Below the pieces are notes generated by a model, which searched no databases, had not been told where the DNA came from, and saw only the letters and a program-made list of their open reading frames with translations. From positions 1,364,001 through 1,428,000 of the forward strand of contig NW_024881278.1 of assembly GCF_018691265.1 (NCBI RefSeq): a DNA stretch of 64,000 nucleotides, written 5' to 3'. The stretch is from Tyto alba. Taxonomy: Eukaryota; Chordata; Aves; Strigiformes; Tytonidae. The position numbers and the translations under genes are program-made. This document shows, piece after piece, positions 50,949-61,658 of this stretch. The number at the start of each line of letters is the position of its first letter. Positions within the stretch are counted from its first letter, which is position 1.

Positions 50949-52851
50949 CTGATTCTTGTCAATTCTACAGCTCCCCAACAAGACTCCAGTAGTACTGATT
51001 TGTTGTTTTGTTTTCTTTCTCTGCTTGGGTAGGTTATAAGTAAAGAAACATGGGAGCCATCTGTTTGTGCTTGTTTGATGATAATCTCCCAAATGTAAGC
51101 CTCTACAGGCCTATCTCTAGGAAGATAAATTCATTTTATTTTAATTGAAAACTTAATTTCCTAAGAAATTGATGAAATGGATCCCACTTCCTACCATGCC
51201 CTTCCAGATACAATTTCCTACTCACCAGTAGCAAAATGATCTTCCATTAGCCCAGATAGAAGTCCTACTGAAAATTTAATCTAAATGAATCATAGAGGAA
51301 ACTAATTGGAGGGGTTTATTTTGCTTACCAAAATCTATTTGTAGCATGAATTTACAATCCATCACCTACCTGTTTGATATATTCCAGCATTCCTGTAACT
51401 TCAGGATCAAACGCATAACCATATTTCCATGCTTTCTGTCCCCTTTGGTCTAGCTACTGCCCTCATATAATGGATCCCCCTCTGGGTCTGGTAAGGGCAT
51501 GGTCAGGGTAAATAAGGCATTTCAGATCCCTTTGGGTGTCATGATCAGAATATGACAACATCTGTCTTCTCCTTTCCAGCAGTCACAAGTTGGAACAGAA
51601 TTCAGTAGCCTGCAAAGGACACAGTCCCTTGGGTCTTGGGCCAACCTCTGCTGCAGTATCAGACACATGGGGTGTAATACTGGGAATATACGGGAACTGG
51701 TTTACTTTCCTTAGCCTTTATACCTGGAAGCAAAGCATTGCTCCCAGGAAAATAGCTAACATAAATCAAATTAGTCCTGTTTCTGAACATTTAACTTTCT
51801 GAAATTTCACCTTCATCGAACAATGTGAGCACAATTTTGAATGTGTTTTAACTTAAGAATGAAGGAAAAAGGAAAAGTAATTGGAAACTTAAAGTCATGG
51901 CAAAAAAAATATCTGTTTCTGCCTCACTACTGACAAAGGACACTGGGCTTTTCTCATTACCAGAGAAATGGTCTCTGTTCTTCTTTATTAATTGAAGATT
52001 TAGTTATAATAAGCCATATAACCAAACCATTGCTGAAAGGTGAATGTTAATAAACTGGATAAGATACTGTCCTCTCAAGCCAAAATGAAAACTTGCCATA
52101 TTTACATGTTTTCCTTTTCAGTTTCCCCTCCATACAAATAAAAAGCCACTCAGAGTCAAGTTCTGAACGTCTAATAAGAATGCAGACTTTGAATATGTTG
52201 AGTGCCTCGCAATTTATCATACTCCATGCTGATCATCTCTTGGTTCTCCACTGGCTAGCTCTGACCCTCAGCAACACGATCATCTCTCTATAGCAGGTTC
52301 CTGACTGCATTAATTTTTATTTGTTAAAATAAATTACTGCAACAATCTAAGAAAAAATGAAGTTGATTTTTCACTTTATTACAACTAGCCATGCTAGCAG
52401 TCTAGCTGCTTTTCTCTGATTATATTGTATTGAGTCTGGCTTGTGATATGGAAAAAGATCCCATTAGGAACTGACCTAATCCAATCATGCAAAGAGCCTA
52501 CAGGCTTAACAGAGAGTCTGGCCCTGTATTGTCCATCTATCAAGAGTCCTACATAATTGTTGTCAAGTAATACAGGGCATTGATAGAGCCACAAACTCTG
52601 AAAGTAGTTCAGGTATAAAGCACTTCACGATCAATAATAACTGCAATTATTTTCCTTTTCAAGAAAAAAAAAAAAAAATCCTTTCCCTCCTCCCCCCGCC
52701 ATTGGAAACCTGGCCAGACACCTGACAACACACCTAGCTGTTGGGTTTTGAATAAAAGGACAGGCAAGAGCAGAAGCTACATCACTGCTCCTTCTTGGTC
52801 AGCCAGTGGAGTTCCTGTTGTGGCTAGGCAGTCCTCCCTTCCCAGCCTCAC

Positions 52852-53103
52852 ACTCTGAGCTAGCTTATCCTCCCAGAGCTCTTTCGGCTGTTTCACCTTA
52901 ACGTGGAAGGCTGCACAACCCTGTTTCCACTGAGCAAATGTGTTCAACTGTCCATTCGGTAAACGGTCAAAATTTTGGCAGTACTCATCTGTAACGTCAT
53001 TGTTGACGGAGCAGCATAAAGGTCGAGTCCGCTGCCTGTGACCCAAGGAAACCTTCGTAACGAAGTTGCTGGAGGCAGTGGCAGAGAATGAACAAACGTA
53101 ACA
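52852..53103 (-). CDS. Candidate orphan internal exon (hypothetical)
   Basis: I do not recognise this protein. On the minus strand the segment follows CCACCCAG, an acceptor-like site preceded by CTAAC, and ends before GTGAGG, a donor-like site. It is exactly 252 bp (84 codons), phase 0 at both ends, and stop-free. About 11 CpGs fall in the 240 bases from 52880 to 53120, unusual for this CpG-poor neighbourhood. The predicted peptide starts CYVCSF, has a CC pair and further cysteines (EYCQNF, QGCAAF), and ends KELWEDKLAQS. The spaced cysteines would suit a small secreted or extracellular module, but no known domain pattern fits well. The upstream pyrimidine tract is short. A decayed transposon fragment or a chance frame remains possible. 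Confidence 0.22.
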
Positions 53104-53829
53104 CTGGGTGGTTAGGGAGGCTGCACAGTGCATCCTTTCTCTTCCTCTTCTCATTTTGCCTTGCTAGGTAAGGTCCTGCGAGAAGTACAGCAGGCCTTTC
53201 ACAACTGACTGGAGATTGCTTGGCGCTCCAGTTCAGGTGGGGCTGGAAGCACCCCTAGTGCTGTCGCTGAGCCCTTGGGCCCTGCGGAGGACGCTGAGGT
53301 CATGCCAACACAACCTCCTGTCTCTGGAGTTGGAGCTGGGTTCTGGATGCCTGGCTTGAATAGGCAAAGTGAGCAGGTCAGCTTGCGAAAGAGAGAAAAA
53401 AAGCCAGGCAGGATAAGAGACTAGCAAGTTCGATATTCTGCAAACAGCACTTCCACTAGCGAGTGTCTGAGGCCAGGCAGGTATTTTTATGCAAGGCAGA
53501 AACAGTTCATGCTCTTACAATATCTTTCTGATCAAAAAATAGATTGCTTCTGTAGGCATAAAAAAATTAAAACACCAGTTCCCTTCCATGAGTATCGGAG
53601 CACTGAGATGAAGAGGATGGTGTGTGGGTGGGTGTACACACCCTACTGTCCCTCCAGAAGACGCTCACAGCTAAAGTAATTCCCTGCCAGCACCCCTCAC
53701 TGCAACAGTCATGACCCGGTACAATTCAAACTAAAGAGGCCAGAGATACCTGTAGCCATAGAGGACAGTTGACTTAGGGACCAGCCGTACAAACTGGGTA
53801 TATACAAGCCCATCAAGTAGCTCTGCAGT
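53104..53829. other. Non-coding DNA upstream of a CR1 element
   Basis: No gene was recognised. The stretch is somewhat richer in GC and CpG than average up to about 53290. The last hundred bases may already belong to the 5' part of the adjacent CR1, but divergence hides the border. Confidence 0.5.
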
Positions 53830-54480
53830 AAAGCACTTGAAGGTCCTGGCAGAAAGCGAGGTGAGTGTGAGGCAGCAGAGCACCTTTGAGGCAGTGAAGA
53901 CAAACCATGTCCTGGTCTGCAGAAGGTCAAGGGATGTGATTACTGCAATCTATTCATCACTTGTTAGGACATGCCTGGAATACTGTGCCTGGTTTCCGTC
54001 CCCCTGCATTTCAAGAGAGACATTGAAAATTTGGATAGGGTCCCATGAACGACCACCAAGATGATCAGAGAATTGGAGAACTCATCATATGAAGAAAAGT
54101 TAAAGGACCTGGGTATGAGAAGAAAAGGCTCATAAGATCTAGTTATAATATTCCAATACCTAAAAAAAGTAGTTACAGAGAAAATAGAGGTATTCTTCTC
54201 ATCAGGATGCATTGTGGCAGAACATGAGGTAACAGGCACAGGTTGATTTAGGAGAAAGTACAGCTGAATATTAAAAAAAAAAAAAAAAATCTTCCCCATG
54301 AAAGCAACTGAGCGTTGAAATAGATTGCTCAGAGAAGTGGCAAAATCTGCTTGCTGGAAATAATCGAGGCTCAGCTTGGTTGTGTTCTGGATAACCAAAT
54401 CTAAGGCCTGCAACAGAATGCCAGACCAGATGATCTCCAGAAGTCCTTTCCAACCCAGACTTTTCTGTGGTTCTAATTCA
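53830..54480 (+). mobile_element. CR1 LINE, 5'-truncated, old copy
   Basis: This is the 3' end of a chicken-repeat-1 non-LTR retrotransposon. On the plus strand it encodes the remains of the reverse-transcriptase ORF C-terminus: SRDVITAIYSSLVRTCLEYC is close to the typical [20 protein letters not shown], and TKMIRELENSSYEEKL follows. Frame breaks and stops show it is dead. Downstream come CTCAGAGAAGTGG and GACCAGATGATCTCC, then CCTTTCCAACCCAGAC, the standard CR1 3' untranslated block. The terminal octamer repeat has decayed to TCTGTGGTTCTAATTC. A 17-A expansion interrupts the body at about 54273-54289. It is truncated at the 5' end, as is usual for CR1. The exact start is uncertain. Confidence 0.88.
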
Positions 54481-54595
54481 AAACCAAAGGGGAAAAAAAA
54501 AAAAGTGCAATGTTTTTCTCCAAAATAAGGTATTTCCACAAATTAATTTCCTTCAGTCAATTCATTCAGCAACAATCTTTCTTTAAATAATAGCA

Positions 54596-54600
54596 CTCCC
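54596..54600 (+). repeat. Left target-site duplication of LTR copy 2
   Basis: CTCCC directly precedes the TGTG start of the LTR and pairs with CTTCC at 55528-55532 (4 of 5 bases match). A 5-bp duplication is the length expected for ERVL-type integrations. Confidence 0.6.
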
Positions 54601-54749
54601 TGTGCTGGGTTTCTGTGGCGGGGTTTTTGGTAACAGGGGAGGGGGCTAAAGCGGTGGCCCCCTGTGAGAAGCTTCTTGAAGCTCCCCCAGCTCCAAGTCG
54701 GACCCGCCTCTGGCCAGTTAGTGATGGTGGCTGCGCCTCTGCGAGAACA

Positions 54750-54757
54750 TATTTAAG
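54750..54757 (+). promoter_or_regulatory. LTR TATA-like box
   Basis: TATTTAAG about 150 bp into the LTR, at the same place as in copy 1. The better preservation of this region between copies suggests it is the core promoter. Confidence 0.5.
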
Positions 54758-55340
54758 AAGGGGAACCTGAGAGGGGGTTGGGACTTGTGAGGAAGAGCTG
54801 TGAGAAGGATGACCACCGAGGTCACTGGAAGGAAGGAGAAGGAAGTGGAGGAGGTGTGCCAGAGCCATGGAGGTCACTGATGGCAAAAAGAGGCCGACCT
54901 GAAGCCTGTGGAGAAGCCCACTCCAGGACAGGTGTCTGCACTTAAAGGAAGCTGGGACTCTGAGGGGAGAAGCAGCCCCACTGTTGTGGTTCAGTGCTGG
55001 GAGGACTGCAACACGCCGGGGGGGACACGTGCTGGATCAGCACGGGAATGACTGCAGCCTGTGGGGAGGACTCACTGAGGAGAAGGTTCCTGGAGGACTG
55101 TCTCCAGTGAGAGGGGACCCACGTGGAGCAGAGGAGGAATGTGCAGCATCCACCCCACCTCCTGAGAAGGAAGGAGCAGCAGGCTTACTGTAACCCCCAT
55201 CCCCTGCCCCCTGCGCCGCTGGGGGAGGAGGGAGAGAGATTGGGAGCAGAGCTGAGCCCAGGAAGAAGGGAGGGGTGGGAGGGAGGTGGATTTGGATGTG
55301 GTGGTCCACCCTGTCTGTTAAGTGTTGTCTTTGTGTTTGA

Positions 55341-55346
55341 ATTAAA
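55341..55346 (+). terminator. LTR polyadenylation signal ATTAAA
   Basis: A common variant of the AATAAA signal, followed by T-rich DNA. It is equivalent in position to the AATAAA of LTR copy 1. Confidence 0.55.
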
Positions 55347-55527
55347 GTGATGTTCTTTTTCTTCCCATGTCTTTTGCCTGTGACTGTAATGGGTGATCAC
55401 CTATCCCTGTCCTTATCTGGATTCCTGAGCCTTTTTGCTTCATTCTCTCCTTCCCATTCCTGAGAGGGGAAGGGGTGAGTGAATGGCTGGGTGGTGCTCA
55501 GTTGCCCTCTGGGCTCAAACCAGGACA

Positions 55528-55532
55528 CTTCC
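55528..55532 (+). repeat. Right target-site duplication of LTR copy 2
   Basis: CTTCC follows the terminal CA of the LTR and matches the left CTCCC at 4 of 5 positions. Confidence 0.6.
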
Positions 55533-56300
55533 TCTCTCGCTCTCTCAAATCAAATAAAAAAAAAAGATGACAGCAAAAACCATCATGTAACTTGCCATGT
55601 ACAAATTAAACTAAACTGCTGGGTTGTAAAACTATGCAGCTTGTTGGAGCTACATTTATTTTTAAAACGGTTAAGATCCAACTCAGTATCAATGGCAAAG
55701 ACCTTAAGCAATCACCAATAGTGCAAATTATTGTTTTATCCTAAATGCCAAATTTAAGTGACTCCATTACTGAAAAAGGAGAATCCCACACAGTTCCCTG
55801 CAGTATTGTAAAGGAATTTGGAGGATGGAGCCACCTGGCATGCACCAAGCCTTGGCTTGATTGCTGAGTGGCAATCCACAACCAGATAAAATGACAAGGG
55901 GTTGTCTGAGACAGAAGGCCTAAGAAATGGCTAATAACAGGCTTTTGATGAATTACTTAATCAAAATCAACACGCACGAAAGGAAGAAGATTGTCAAGAT
56001 GATTTACTAACAAAGATGAGACTCCAGGATCATCTTAATAAGAGGAAGTGTTACACATTATTTCTACATTCAAATTTGGAGGGAAAAAAAAAAAACAAAA
56101 CCAAACAAACCACAACTCTTGCATAGTATCTGAGAAGAAACAAGATCTTGAATTATGTTAGGTAGTTATATAGTCTGATCACAGTGATCCAGCCTCATGC
56201 TGGAAACCACTATCAAGACAGCTTTAAGACACAAAATTTAGAACAGATTAAAGTATCCCTAATTCAGTGCTTCTCCAGAGACAGTAAGGAGTTTCAGTTC
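55533..56300. other. Non-coding DNA between LTR and CR1
   Basis: No gene or repeat was recognised apart from short A-rich runs near 55556-55565 and 56083-56110. Confidence 0.6.
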
Positions 56301-56437
56301 TTCCAAGGCCAGGCTGGACGGGGCTCTGAGCAACCTGATCTAGTTGGAAGATGTCCCTGCTCATTGCAGGGGGGTTGGACTACATGACCTTTAAAGACCC
56401 CTTCCCACCCAAGCTATTCTGTGAATCTATGATTCTA
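56301..56437 (+). mobile_element. CR1 LINE 3' end, younger copy
   Basis: A short, strongly 5'-truncated CR1. It carries CCAAGGCCAGGCTGGACGGG, then GAGCAACCTGATCTAG, GGGGGGTTGGACTACATGACC and CCCTTCCCACCCAAGC, and ends in ATTCTGTGAATCTATGATTC, the characteristic CR1 octamer tail. It is much closer to a CR1 consensus than the copy at 53.8 kb, so it inserted later. It contains only 3' untranslated sequence and has no coding capacity. Confidence 0.93.
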
Positions 56438-57479
56438 CTATTCCACAGCTTTTAAATTTCCAAGTTCAGTTGTGCAATCTGAATGCTTATTGTAAATTGC
56501 ACGTACTATTTAGATACTGTCCCTGAAAACTCAGTCTGTTGTTGCCTTACACAGTTAGGAAAATAAATTTGACTAGCGAAGTGATGACCAACTGGTGTCA
56601 AAACTGGGGAGAGACTTGTCCTCACTGACTGCTTTTACAGATGCTCTGAACTTAAAGCTCATATAATGTCACTCCTGTTTCTCCTCTAAAGTCAAAGCGG
56701 CATGGCAAGCATTTCATTTTCTGCAGTCTCTCTAGTGGGAACAAAAAAAGGCAATCTCACAGGTGTCTAGCAGGGGAGGAAAGATGCACCCAGTGTGGAG
56801 GGTGAGATAGCTTGTTGGGTCTCCCATTGGGAAACGACAGAGAAAAAAGCATAAAAAATACACACTGGGGGAAAGCAAGATTTGGGAGGTTGGAAGAGAA
56901 TAGCATTATTTTTAAAATGAAATAAAGGACAAGAGGGAAAAGGAGGAAGCTTTGGCAATTAAAAAGGAGATGACAAAAAATAATTAGGAAAAAGCCTAAG
57001 TGACACCTAGGCAGGAGAACGCAGTTCGTTTGCTCAAGTTGGTGTGTTGCCATGCCTCCCCTTGCAGAAGCTAGGGAAGGAAAGGAGTGGAGAGCAAAGC
57101 ACATCACTGAGAGCAGTGTGATGGGGGAATACTCCGGCTGGCTGATGCAGTCTGTGGGAGGAACTGCACAGCAGCTCTGTCTTTCCCCCTGTTTGATCTC
57201 TGAAAAACAACACTAAAGTAAATATATGCTCCTGTGGAAGTTCAGTGATGTCCCTGGAGCTCATTCATTTGCTAACCTTTTACCAGCTGCTGGCCTGAAA
57301 TGGTAGGAGTTCACTTTAAGCCAGACTGGGTTTCAAAGGAAAGGTCCCAGAGGTGACAAGCTGCTCATTAATTCACTGTAATGCTTTAGTGCTTGGAGGA
57401 ACTGTTTTAAGCGCACAACCTGAAACTACTCTGAGACACCAAATAATTACATCATGAGAAGCCACCACACACTTCACAT

Positions 57480-57660
57480 TTACTAATGTTAAAATCTAGC
57501 TATGCAATCTGCTGATAGAATTAATGAAGAAAAAGGAGGAGACTGGTATTTTATTAAGAAATGCTAATCAGCCTGGTTTTGAAGTGTCCCTCATTTGCAT
57601 TACAAACATTATTATGAAAATTCAGCATTATGCTTCTCTGTGCAGTATTGTACTGCTTCA
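57480..57660. promoter_or_regulatory. Candidate conserved element with octamer site
   Basis: An ATTTGCAT octamer at about 57593-57600 sits among AATTAATGA, GCTAATC and ATTATTATGAAAATTC words in a compact AT-rich segment. The composition resembles conserved developmental enhancers. This is inference only. Confidence 0.2.
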
Positions 57661-60621
57661 CTGAACATCAAAAATATTCACTTCCTTAGAGCAGGGAAAA
57701 AATGGGAATGAAAAATCATGATCAAAGATAACTTCAATTACTTGTTAATTTCACCTTAATTCCACTCTTGGGATAATAAGCCTTCCTCATAAGTTCCCTT
57801 CCCTGTAACAAATTCTGATATATGCTTATAGGTCCCTAAATATATTCCCACAAGAAGTACATGAATAAATATGCATCAGTGTAATTTACATAGCCTTCAC
57901 CACAAGCATGGTAGGACTGTTCATAAACTCACTACTGTTTACTGTGTGAAAAACTCATTAAACTCCCCTTTGAATACAGGAATGAAACTTATTTTTTAAT
58001 TTATTAGGTGTATTCTCATTGGTCTTCTATTCAACATTATGAGGGATGCACAGAGACACTTTTATTCCCCAGTAAAAATAAAATAACAGCACAGAAAAAA
58101 TCAGAAGTATATACCTTTGTTTGTGTATTAAAACTTCAAGTGCTCATTCCTGACTAAAATACTTCTTTTGCTGTTGTATAGATTTGATAAGTTGATATGA
58201 AGCAAATAATTTTTTAAGTTGATTTGCCTGTGAAGAATTTATCACCAATTTATTACTCAATATACATCATCCCTTCTCACAGAGCACTAAAATATTAACC
58301 GCAAAGACTCAAGGAAACAGACCTGACTCACTGATCAATTCCATAAACAGGTAGAAAATTAAGAAAGAATTAAACTTGAAATAGCAGGCAACAATTTGGT
58401 AGATCTCAGTTACTTATTTAGCTCCCTCAGCTGCATATGAATCATATTTATTGAAAACATTTCTCTTCTGAGGAACTGGTGAGCTCTGAAGAAAAAACTT
58501 TATCTTGGAAAACTGCTGACCAGCTCAGCCTAAAAACACAGACCATATGTGATTTCCAGAATTTTCTGTGAGGCCAGTCAAACTCAAACTAGAAGAAAAT
58601 TTTTAAAAGATACCTGACCATAAACTTATCTTCTCTGGCTATGAATCAAACTTAATTGATCAGACAGAATGACGAAATAGCCAAAGCCCAGCAAACACAC
58701 AGAGCTGGTTCTTAAAAAGCAGATCTTTTGAAAGAAAAGGTGAGTTCATCTCAACTTCTGAATAGAAAAATACCTATTAATCTGGGGTTTTTTTGGTGTG
58801 TGCATGTGCTTCTTTAAAAAGCAAAACCTGAGGACCAGAGGTTGCCACAGTCTTTTCAGAAATGGAAACCACCAAATGTTGGGTATCAAAATGGGGAAAA
58901 ACCCCTCCTTTTACAGACATATTAGATAACGAGAACCAGCTCTCTCAGGAAAAAGGTGGACTAACTGAAATCATAAAATGCAAGTGTTCTGGAGACACAG
59001 CAGGAGTTGTCACGGCATGCAGAAGGAGCCCAGCCTGCTGCAGCCTTGCACATACTGTCTTTCTGGAGCAGTTCCTGAAGTGGGTTAACTCTCCAGCCAG
59101 CCCCAGACTTTGTCTTTGAGAGAGCAAGTTGGAGCAATGCAAACTAGAACTGGGGGAATGCTCAAGGTTGCTTCATCATCCTCTCTATTTAGCAGCATAG
59201 AAGAACCCAGTGACACTGTGCTTTTGCTTCTACATGTCTACTATTAGTCTCGTATTTTCCTTCTTTCTTTGGAACTAAGGTTAATCTCAAGGATAGGAAA
59301 ATAAATCTGGATTAGATTCCATTTTATCTGTTTGGGAGAGTATGATTCGGTCTCCATTAAACCAAAATGTGGATGTTTCTGTAGGATACTAGGACCCACA
59401 CTATAGTGATGGGTTTCATAATTTGTTAAGCGTGCTATTTTACCAAGTGTGTATCTCATGTTGGCTTTTCACATGAAGCAGCACTGAACTTTAAGCCTAT
59501 AAAATGCATTTTGAAGAAATGGAGAGTGATTTGAGAATGACTAAACCAGGGGGTACATAAAGGTACGTAACTCTTCCTTCTTCTCCTGTTTGGTGGCCAA
59601 ACTCTATTTCCTCACCATTTTAATTTCACTAGTGGTACGGTTGACCTAATGAAAAGCCAAAATACACAGTCTCTTCTGTTACAGATGCTTTCTCTGCACA
59701 CTCAGACTTCAAAATTTTCTCCCTACCTGAAGACCAGGCCAAGGATCGTTTGGCCTCAGTGTGTTAGGAAGGGGTCTCGTTTGCAGCCTAATAAAGTGAT
59801 AAGATTCAGCAGCAGTCTGCTTCTCTGTCGAGAGGGTTATAGATTTTCCTGACACGGTAGATCTGCCAAAGGAAAAAGGCCCTGTTGTGTAAGAGAGCGG
59901 CAGCTGACCAGCATCAGGAGTATGTCCCTAAAACACATCCCTCTCTTCTGTATTTCTGGCTGTAGATAAAACACTAACCATATCCCCAGTGAGCAGTGCT
60001 TTTATGAATAATATGTTCATTACTCTTCTTTCAACCTGGACTGCAATTTTAGATGTCCTTCAAATTTGCTTTTATTTTACTAATCTGGATGGTTGAAATG
60101 TCAAACACCTTAAGGGATATATAAAATATTATTTACTCAATTGAAATTTGGTTTCTAAACAACAAGCATTAGTCTGTCCAATCAACGTGACCTGAAACAC
60201 AGCATGTTTGCAGACAAAAGTTCTGCGATATGTTTTCTGGATTTATATTATTTTTGAGTTGTTTTCTCTGCCGCATAATCCTCTCAAGGATATAAAAACC
60301 CAGGTAAATCAGCATATGATTTGTCAAACAGGCTGCATTCATTTTATTCAGCAATTTCCATTCACAGTATTTAGATATGGCAGACCTTAGGGAGCTGTTT
60401 GAGAAGCCACTCAATTCTCTTTTCCCTTTTCCTTATAAAAACATGCATTTATATTACTGAGGACTGTGATTTAGGAAAGACAGGAACATAGCAAACACCT
60501 TGAAACATCCTGATTTTTCCTCTTAGGCTACCATACTTTTAGTGACAACACTTGTTCTTCCAGTGGGCACACTTCATCTTTTATTGGGGTGCTTGACAAC
60601 CTTCACTCTACAGTATTTTGT

Positions 60622-60655
60622 CTTCTGAGGTTCAACAGCTTCTGAGGTTCCACAG
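60622..60655 (+). repeat. 17-bp tandem duplication
   Basis: CTTCTGAGGTTCAACAG is followed directly by CTTCTGAGGTTCCACAG, with one mismatch in 17. This looks like a recent slippage duplication. Confidence 0.9.
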
Positions 60656-61001
60656 TCCTTAATTAAATCTCCTCTGTTCATATTTTTTTACTGCATAGAA
60701 ATCTAATAAATAGTAGGAAAACAAACTCTATTAAACATCAGCGTTATTAGAAGAAGAATAAAGAGGAAGAAAAAAAAGCATTTAGGTAGGTACAAGTCAC
60801 TACTTAGGTGGCTTTTGAATAAGCACCTGGAACCTGCTTTATCAAATCAAAGGAACAAATTACATTTGTGGATTGCAGTCTTTTGGGAGCTGTTTTTTTG
60901 TTGTTTTTTTTTTTTTTTTGCTAATTCATCGCATTCACTGTATTAATTCTCTTGGCTTCCCATTCATATTGAGTTTCTCTTTTAATCAATACTTTAAACC
61001 A

Positions 61002-61060
61002 AGGGCTTGATCCAAAGCCAACAGGGACCAATGAAAAGTTTCTTTGACTGCAGTAGAGTG
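61002..61060. repeat. Ancient palindromic repeat fragment
   Basis: GGGCTTGATCCAAAGCC, then an AATG-AAAG middle and TTTGACTGCAGT, resembles the old amniote repeat whose arms read GGCCTGATCCAAAGCCCATTGAAGTCAATGG. The right arm has decayed. I cannot assign a family name. Confidence 0.4.
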
Positions 61061-61635
61061 CAAGCACCAGAATTACATTAAATAACTAGTTTTCACTGTA
61101 GATTGACTATATGTGAAATGAAGCATAAAATATTTGAAATTGCAGCTTTTTAATAATGCTTCAATACCACTTTAATCACATCGACATTTGCTCTGGGACT
61201 CTGACTTCATATACCAAAATTCCAACAGAAGATATCATTTTTGTCTCATTTACCCAACAGTATAAACAGAAAAACATACATTACAGCAACTATATTAAAA
61301 CTATTCTGCAGCACCTCAAAAGACAAGTCTCAATTTAAACCGCCATTTCTTATAGTCTGGATTTCAACCTGGATACCTGGGGCTAATAATTAAACTCCAC
61401 AGAAATTACAGAAAGGGAACACTGAAAGAAAAAAGGTCAATAAAGAAACCTTTTAGAGGAATATATCTCTGGAACAAATGGTTGCAGTATTCATTCTATT
61501 AAACTGTACCTGAAGGAGAGGAGACCTGACCTTAAGCCAGTCCTCAGCATAAATGCTGCAGGTGGTACATGACAGCTTCCTATCACTTGGCAGATGCAAT
61601 TTTATTGCAGGGGGCCTTATTGCCTTTTAAATGAC

Positions 61636-61658
61636 AAAAAAAAAAAAAAAAAAAAAAA
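61636..61658 (+). repeat. Poly(A) tract, 23 A
   Basis: A simple homopolymer. No retroposon body was recognised on its left. Confidence 0.88.

Larger units (their letters stand above)
42311..52851. other. AT-rich non-coding DNA
   Basis: No gene was recognised. The block contains a TG dinucleotide run at about 42952-42966, an A run at 45632-45653, a CA run at 50933-50948, a G/T-to-A/C strand-switch block at 50640-50750 and a short duplication at 50818-50868. A patch at 43640-43790 rich in octamer-like and ATTA motifs may be a conserved enhancer. A few CpGs cluster at 47610-47665 without reaching island density. Confidence 0.6.
54601..55527 (+). mobile_element. Solo LTR, avian ERVL-like, copy 2
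   Basis: The 927-bp element starts TGTGCTGGG and ends CCAGGACA, so it has the TG...CA ends of a retroviral LTR, and it is flanked by a near-perfect 5-bp duplication (CTCCC/CTTCC). Inside are a TATTTAAG promoter-like box at 54750-54757 and an ATTAAA polyadenylation signal at 55341-55346. No retroviral genes flank it, so it is a solo LTR formed by recombination between the two LTRs of a provirus. It belongs to the same family and lies in the same orientation as the copy at 23.8 kb, and it carries a single copy of the segment duplicated there. It sits about 120 bp downstream of an old CR1. Confidence 0.88.

Noticed and set aside
53964..54539. A 191-codon minus-strand open frame
   Set aside because: It is the antisense of the old CR1 element. 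The real coding remnant is on the plus strand.
23810..55527. The two LTRs as the ends of one provirus
   Set aside because: They are same-family and same-orientation, but they differ in length and sequence, have different flanking bases, and enclose 30 kb of unique DNA including a CpG island. They are two independent solo LTRs.
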